Source: Wolbachia endosymbiont of Armadillidium arcangelii (lineage in GTDB: Bacteria > Pseudomonadota > Alphaproteobacteria > Rickettsiales > Anaplasmataceae). From it: a stretch of DNA of 64,000 nucleotides. Position 1 is the first letter of the stretch; the number at the start of each line of letters is the position of its first letter. The position numbers and the translations under genes are program-made. The notes beneath the pieces were generated by a model. That model ran no database searches. It was not told the origin of the DNA and saw only the letters and a list, made by a program, of their open reading frames with translations. Below are positions 59,577 to 64,000 of this stretch, piece after piece. The stretch lies in NCBI RefSeq assembly GCF_040207875.1, contig NZ_CP157942.1:1054001-1118000 (forward strand). The letters are read 5' to 3'.

Positions 59577-60245
59577 ATGATAAAAAACCTAGCCTTTCCA
59601 TGCCTAATATTCATTTTGATGAGCAGTTGTAGTTTTAGCAACAGGTATAATCAGACTGCAGGTCATTATAAAATTGGCAATAGCTATACAATAAATGGTA
59701 TCATTTATCATCCAAAATACTGTAAGTGTTACGAAGAAGTAGGAATAGCGTCGTGGTATGGAATAGAAGATCATGGGACACTTACAGCAAACGGTGAAGT
59801 GTTTAACCGTCACTTGATTTCTGCAGCGCATAAGACTTTACCCCTACCCTGCTTTGTTCGTGTTACTAACTTAGAAAACAAAAGAAAGCTTGTTATAAGA
59901 GTGAACGATAGGGGGCCGTTTGTTGAAGGTAGAATAATAGATCTATCAGAAAAGGCAGCACAAGTTTTAGGACTTCATAAGTCTGGGCTTGCAAAGGTAA
60001 AAGTCGAGTACCTAAGAAAGAGGTCAGAACAATTGATACAAAATACTCCTCATTACAAAAGGCAATATGAAAAAGAAATGCAGAAACGTCACCCAAAACA
60101 AAATAGTGCAGAAAGCAAGGGATATGTCGCATTTTTTGTAAACGCTCAGGCTGCTAAATTAGCTGCATCAAAGCTTCGTAATCAAGGAATAAAAAATATT
60201 AGATTGCTTTTTAAGAACAATCAATATTGCATAAAAGTAAGTTAA
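59577..60245 (+). CDS. rlpA: RlpA-family septal lipoprotein with partial SPOR domain
   Basis: Lipoprotein lytic transglycosylase family acting on naked glycan strands. 222 residues. Signal MIKNLAFPCLIFILMSSC with a lipobox-like end at Cys18. The double-psi barrel region is GIASWYGIEDHGTLTANGEV, LPLPCFVRVTNLENKRKLVI and RVNDRGPFVEGRIIDLSEKA, which includes the catalytic-type residues (TANGE, NDRGPF). A C-terminal SPOR-like segment, KGYVAFFVNAQAAKLAASKL to NQYCIKV, would bind denuded glycan at the division site. It is divergent from murC; starts are 77 bases apart. Confidence 0.92.
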   Translation: MIKNLAFPCLIFILMSSCSFSNRYNQTAGHYKIGNSYTINGIIYHPKYCKCYEEVGIASWYGIEDHGTLTANGEVFNRHLISAAHKTLPLPCFVRVTNLENKRKLVIRVNDRGPFVEGRIIDLSEKAAQVLGLHKSGLAKVKVEYLRKRSEQLIQNTPHYKRQYEKEMQKRHPKQNSAESKGYVAFFVNAQAAKLAASKLRNQGIKNIRLLFKNNQYCIKVS

Positions 60246-60936
60246 AACCTGCAGTGCATAGTATGCCAAAAACTCCTTGACAAACTTTTTCACTTTCCTT
60301 ATTATATCAATGAGAGTATTTATCCTTGTTTTTGGGCTCAACGACAAAATTCAGTAAAAAAACTCAGATATTTATTGGCAAATTACATAAAATTATAGCG
60401 GCTGCATGTCTTTTTTATTTTTTCTACATTCAGCCAAATCGCGCTTAAAATAAGCGTTAGCACATTATTACAATGCCAATTTAAATTATTATAGGGTCAA
60501 AACTCGCTATACGGGGGTTTTTTTATCTTTTTTTATTTAGTAAATTTCTTAATATTTATAGCTAAAAGAACCTAAAAGAGGTGTCATTCCAGCGCGTGAC
60601 GCTGGTTCCTGGATCCCAGTGTCTGGGCACTGGGATGACAACGAAGGGGCTACTTGAATGACAACGAAGGGTTATTTGGATGATAGCCGTACTTGATCTG
60701 GATTCCAGTGTCAAGCACTGGAATGACAGAAAAAGGAGTACTCCCAAAGGGGCTATTGCGTGACATTCCACTATGTCATTCCAGCACTTGATGCTGGAAT
60801 CCAGTTCTTATTACCTGATCAGCCTTCTGGATCCCAGTACTGGGATGACAATGAAGGTCTACTTGAATGACGAAAAAGGGGTGAATGACCGAACCACTAT
60901 TCACAATCCCAATTATTACCTTATTTAAAATAAATA
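60246..60936. repeat. Repeat-rich gene-free stretch
   Basis: 60335-60530 is the inverted partner of 41560-41745. From 60577 to 60870 four palindromes lie head to tail: ATTCCAGCGCGTGACGCTGG, TCCCAGTG..CACTGGGA, ATTCCAGTG..CACTGGAAT, CATTCCAGCA..TGCTGGAATC and a short TCCCAGTACTGGGA. They are separated by short GACAACGAAGGGG-like spacers, giving a small tandem array. No gene is supported. Confidence 0.75.
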
Positions 60937-60978
60937 TTGACTTTTTATTATAGCTATATAATAATTAAATATATTACT
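60937..60978 (+). promoter_or_regulatory. Promoter-like sequence of the Ank-AAA gene
   Basis: TTGACT at 60937-60942, a 17-base spacer, AATAATTAAA and TATATTA. It aligns without gaps in the spacer to the sequence upstream of the ankyrin gene at 15672. Confidence 0.6.
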
Positions 60979-60997
60979 TAAGATTAAAGATAAGATT

Positions 60998-61678
60998 ATG
61001 ACAAGTGATCAATTACTAGCAAAAGTACTCAGTATAATTAACGATAAGGCAGATTTAAATGAAGATAATATAATTCAGGAAATACAAGAAGAACTAAAGA
61101 AACAGGATCAAGATCTATATGAAGAGTGGAGAAAAGTTAGATTTGATGTAAATCATTTATTTAGTCAAAAACTTAATGAAGAGTGGAGAAAAGCTGTATT
61201 TGATTTAAATCATTTATTTAGTCAAGAACTTACATTGTTGCACGTAGCTGCTAGAGGTGGCTTTGAAAACGTAGCAAAAGTCCTGGTAGCAGCAGGAGCT
61301 GATGTTAATAAGAAAGATAGTAAGCACAAGAAGTTTCCTTTACATTTAGCTGCTGAAAATGGTCATGCTGAAGTAGTAGAATTTTTCTTAAATAAAGGGA
61401 TAAGTGTTAATGTAATGGATAAAGAGGGCAATACTCCTTTGCATTATGCTGCAGATAATGGAAATAGAAAAACAATATCAATTCTAATAAGAAAAAATGC
61501 AGATCCTTGGTTAAAGAATTTTCATGATAAAACTCCAGTGGATATTTATGCATCCAAGCATCCTAATGGCTCTGGATACTTAATTCAGCTGAAAAAAGCG
61601 AAACATTCAAGGTTATATCGTTTTTTGCTCAATGTCGTTGTTAGGCGCTGCTATGGCAACATCAATTGCTGCGATTAA
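60998..61678 (+). CDS. Ankyrin-repeat half of a split Ank-AAA protein
   Basis: 226 residues. The N-terminal module LNEDNIIQEIQEELKKQDQD, YEEW..RFDVNHLF is shared with the ankyrin protein at 15739. A 57-base tandem duplication repeats EEWRKVRFDVNHLFSQKLN as EEWRKAVFDLNHLFSQELT. Three ankyrin repeats follow: LLHVAARGGFENVAKVLVAA, PLHLAAENGHAEVVEFFLNK, PLHYAADNGNRKTISILIRK, with a final KTPVDIYASKHP. The frame then runs past a TTTTTT run at 61620 into an unrelated end. With one T fewer it would continue into the AAA part. The second half overlaps it by 47 bases. Confidence 0.75.
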   Translation: MTSDQLLAKVLSIINDKADLNEDNIIQEIQEELKKQDQDLYEEWRKVRFDVNHLFSQKLNEEWRKAVFDLNHLFSQELTLLHVAARGGFENVAKVLVAAGADVNKKDSKHKKFPLHLAAENGHAEVVEFFLNKGISVNVMDKEGNTPLHYAADNGNRKTISILIRKNADPWLKNFHDKTPVDIYASKHPNGSGYLIQLKKAKHSRLYRFLLNVVVRRCYGNINCCD

Positions 61679-62828
61679 TGTAATTGCATCTGATGTGCCT
61701 GTATTAAAGGTGTTGTTGTATGTAAGTATTTTGTATGCATTTGCATCTATAGCTAGATATATTACGTACAAAGTGGCTGAACTGAATGCTAAAAATGAGA
61801 TTGAAGAAGATCAAGATTTAGACATAATAAATGTTGAAAAAGTGAGTGATGAAAAAAAATCGGTTAACAAAGCAACACACTCAAAAGAATTAGATGATCT
61901 TGTTCGTGGAATAAAAGGCTCTTCTAGAATAGAGATAGTTGATCCAGACAAGCAGAAAAAAGTAACACTTGATGATGTTATTGTTTCGGAGAAAGTAAAA
62001 GAAGAGTTAAAAATGATTTGTGGTCATATATCAGAGAAGAAGAAGCAAGCTCTTGAAATGTTAGGTTGCAAGATGCCAACAGGCTATATTTTATATGGTC
62101 TACCTGGGAATGGTAAAACTCTTATTGCTCGTGCAATTGCATGTGAAGCTAATGCTAAATTTATTAGCGTTTCTGGATCTGAATGTATGCAAAAATATGC
62201 TGGACACAGCGCACATTACATAAAAGATCTTTTTGAAAAAGCGAGAGAAAATGCTCCTTGCATAGTCTTTATAGATGAAATAGATGCTGTTTGTACAAAA
62301 CGTAGTAATAGTGGACGAAGTAATGAAGAACACAACCGAATTGTAAATCAGTTTTTACACGAGCTTGATGGTTTTAATCCTATGGAAGGCGTGACAGTGA
62401 TTGCTGCAACTAATCGTCTAGACAGTTTAGATGAAGCGGTGATTAGACCAGGTCGCCTCTCTAAACACATTGAAATTTCTTTACCAGATAAGAGCCTACG
62501 TGAAAAAATATTGACTCTTTATATGAAGGGAGTACCAATGGCATCAGATGTAAATCTGGCAGAACTTTCAGATAAAACTAATGATTTTTCAGGAGCTGAT
62601 CTAGAAAATTTGGTAAATGAAGCAAAATTTCATGCTATAGATCAGATCTACAAAGAAGAGTCAGAAGATGAACCAAAAATAACAGTGACCATGGATGATT
62701 TTAATAATGTACTTAAAGATCTTAAATCTAAAAAGGTTGAGAATGAGCAAGCGGATAGTAAGATGGAGTTGTTGAACAATATTGAGAATTTTATAAATTT
62801 GAGCAAAACGCTTAATAAAAGTGCATAG
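61632..62828 (+). CDS. Membrane-anchored FtsH-like AAA ATPase half of a split Ank-AAA protein
   Basis: The 398 residues begin MSLLGAAMATSIAAINVIAS and two hydrophobic segments (to FASIARYITYKVAEL) form a membrane hairpin. After a charged linker comes one AAA module of the FtsH type: GYILYGLPGNGKTLIARAIA (Walker A), pore-loop area SGSECMQKYAGHSA, APCIVFIDEIDAVCTKR (Walker B), TVIAATNRLDSLDEAVIRPG and RLSKHIEISLP (second region of homology with Arg finger), then the helical lid SGADLENLVNEAKFHA. There is no FtsH zinc-protease domain (no HEXXH). It is an unfoldase-type ATPase joined in concept to ankyrin repeats; role unknown. Confidence 0.85.
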   Translation: MSLLGAAMATSIAAINVIASDVPVLKVLLYVSILYAFASIARYITYKVAELNAKNEIEEDQDLDIINVEKVSDEKKSVNKATHSKELDDLVRGIKGSSRIEIVDPDKQKKVTLDDVIVSEKVKEELKMICGHISEKKKQALEMLGCKMPTGYILYGLPGNGKTLIARAIACEANAKFISVSGSECMQKYAGHSAHYIKDLFEKARENAPCIVFIDEIDAVCTKRSNSGRSNEEHNRIVNQFLHELDGFNPMEGVTVIAATNRLDSLDEAVIRPGRLSKHIEISLPDKSLREKILTLYMKGVPMASDVNLAELSDKTNDFSGADLENLVNEAKFHAIDQIYKEESEDEPKITVTMDDFNNVLKDLKSKKVENEQADSKMELLNNIENFINLSKTLNKSA

Positions 62829-62869
62829 AAAACAAAAGGATTAGCAAGATGCAAAAGGCATTATAATGC

Positions 62870-63212
62870 ATACAGCTCTTGCTGTACAGAAAGTCTAGTT
62901 CTAGGGATACTGAATCAAAAAGTTTATTCGAGACCTGAAGAAATGACAAACCTTCAAAGAACCAATTATGACTTTTTTGAACTTGCACATAACCTTAATT
63001 CAGCAGTACTCGTGAGAGCTAGCAAAGATAGAACAGTAAATAAAAAATCTAGATATCCTGAACAAGGCGAAAAGAAGTTATGGGAAATCTTTTCGCCTTG
63101 TAGGTACAATAGAAGTTGAAATTCCTGCAAAAGATAAAAAGAACAGCAAATTTAGAAGTTAGGTTTGGAAGCTTCGTGATGAATCCATCTAAAAATAACA
63201 TTAGGCATAAAT
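62870..63212 (+). pseudogene. Tn5-like transposase remnant
   Basis: Frames read KGIIMHTALAV, then FFELAHNLNSAVLVRASKDR, then GTIEVEIPAKD and VRFGSFVMNPSKNN, the middle of the Tn5-like transposase found at 49750-50300 but diverged. Both ends are missing. Confidence 0.7.
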
Positions 63213-63214
63213 TT

Positions 63215-63579
63215 GCTACTTTTTCTTTTTCCGCATCTCCGACAACCTAATTGATATTCCACTATATAAGGCTTGATTTCCAACTTTTTGATGAATGTAC
63301 GGTCTCCTCCGCATTTGCAAGTGGGTAACTTTTACCACCTCATCTGCATCCATTTTGGCACGAAAACTTCCTTTGTGCCCAACCTGACCACCTATACTCT
63401 TTTCACTTTTTGGCTTGCCCTTTTTTATTTTGTATAACTCTTTGAGCTGGAAATTGATGAATTTTTAGAATTTAAACCTAGCTTTTCCTTTAATTGAGCG
63501 TTCTCAGAGCTTCATTTTCTGCTTTTAAATTTTCTATCTCTATTTTTAAGTTTTCGCAGAGTTCTAAAACATCAACCAT
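63215..63579 (-). pseudogene. IS66-family transposase N-terminal remnant
   Basis: The minus strand from ATG at 63579 reads MVDVLELCENLKIEIENLKA, ENEAL, a frameshift, QLKEKLGLNSKNSSISSSKS, a stop, KSIGGQVGHKGSFRAKMDAD, EVVKV and C..CGG-like remains. This is the leucine-zipper, N-S-K-N-S-S and G-G-Q.GHKG order of IS66 TnpC proteins. Only the first 120 residues are represented. Confidence 0.7.
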
Positions 63580-63806
63580 ATTACCTCACAGCTACTCTAT
63601 GATTAGTCTTTTTTGTCTACCTTGTTTCACCGCTACCCTGAACAGACACTTGAGGACCAGGATGAAAATAATGGATCAGCCACCAAGCCCTAAGCGCGCT
63701 AGCTCTCGACCCTACTACAGGTCAAAAACAAGTTTTAATACCCTTAGGGCTATGGTAATGGAGTTGGCGGAGTTTGTAAAGCAATTTTTAGTTTTGTTTC
63801 TATGGG
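63580..63806. other. Gene-free stretch with repeat
   Basis: 63719-63775 matches 41745-41800 (GGTCAAAAACAAGT..AATACCCTTA). The open frame through it has no family pattern. Confidence 0.45.
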
Positions 63807-64000
63807 TCAGTTGGTACGCGCTTTGCCTTTAAGCAGATGTAAAAGCACAACTATTACGAATAACATTCCACCAATAACTGATATAGCGCCACCCGTAATA
63901 AAACAAGCACGTGCCAACATCGATGAAATACTTGGCAGATCTGCAACTTTTCTTAAGGCACCATACCCACCAAGCCAAACAAGGCCAGTAATATGGAGAA
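63807..64000 (-). CDS. Integral membrane protein, C-terminal part
   Basis: The last 64 codons of a minus-strand gene that continues off the right edge. Reads LHITGLVWLGGYGALRKVAD, SSMLARACFITGGAISVIGG, MLFVIVVLLHLLKGKARTN, then TGA at 63807-63809. Two membrane helices and histidines near the membrane face are visible. It could be a heme-copper-oxidase-like or other respiratory subunit, but the fragment is too short to decide. Confidence 0.6.
   Translation of the reverse strand, partial: LHITGLVWLGGYGALRKVADLPSISSMLARACFITGGAISVIGGMLFVIVVLLHLLKGKARTN

Noticed and set aside
60577..60870. CRISPR array
   Set aside because: The palindromes are few, differ in sequence and have short similar spacers; no cas gene in the window.

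Overview
The window looks like a chromosomal segment of Wolbachia (Alphaproteobacteria, Rickettsiales). It is AT-rich, its housekeeping genes are of the Rickettsiales type, and it carries ankyrin-repeat genes, a very high insertion-sequence (IS) load with many decayed copies, a group II intron, and the short palindromes with GTCATTCCAG / CTGGAATGAC arms that are scattered through Wolbachia genomes. No strain can be named from the sequence alone.

Layout. 1-5.2 kb is a conserved block: metC (partial), bolA, dnaK and an RNase E/G gene on the minus strand, then rpmG on plus. 5.2-10.5 kb is an IS graveyard of IS4, IS481 and IS5 remnants, with an IS110 element split by a Tn5-like element. 10.6-14.0 kb holds bamB, lpd and xerC in tight succession. 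14.2-25.3 kb is a second IS-rich island (IS5, IS4, IS630, several IS110 types, IS256) that includes an ankyrin-repeat membrane protein gene at 15.7 kb. 25.7-27.6 kb carries ccmC, the PEP-synthase regulator and rpmJ. At 27.6-31.8 kb a group II intron sits inside an ftsB-like gene, and its reverse transcriptase is itself split by an IS4 element. 31.9-37.1 kb has a frameshifted coiled-coil gene, another IS110 copy, a small membrane protein, sodB and an M16 peptidase. 37.6-41.2 kb has an IS110 copy followed by nuoE-tgt. 42.0-44.8 kb has a broken mucin-like Thr/Ser-rich surface protein gene and the RNase P RNA. 44.8-50.8 kb is a third IS pile-up. 51.0-57.0 kb holds a hypothetical gene plus mreB, mnmA, a gene with one in-frame stop, ppa and tRNA-Ser(GCU). 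58.5-60.2 kb has a short murC and rlpA. 61.0-62.8 kb encodes an ankyrin - membrane - AAA ATPase protein split by one frameshift. The right end has Tn5-like and IS66 remnants and the C-terminus of a membrane protein.

How the parts relate. The housekeeping genes belong to protein folding and RNA decay (dnaK, rne/rng), the envelope and cell division (bamB, mreB, murC, rlpA, ftsB-like), respiration (lpd, ccmC, nuoE), tRNA modification (tgt, mnmA) and RNA processing (rnpB). They are separated by mobile DNA whose nesting gives a relative order of events. Several accessory genes (mucin-like, coiled-coil, Ank-AAA, 55.0 kb) carry only one or two small lesions, so they are either recently inactivated or expressed through slippage or readthrough.

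Most interesting points: two unrelated IS110-type families each carry a structured non-coding segment upstream of the transposase, as expected of bridge RNAs; an ankyrin/AAA membrane protein shares its N-terminal module and its promoter with a second ankyrin gene; decayed IS copies have identical disabling lesions at distant sites; and an intron splits an ftsB-like gene.
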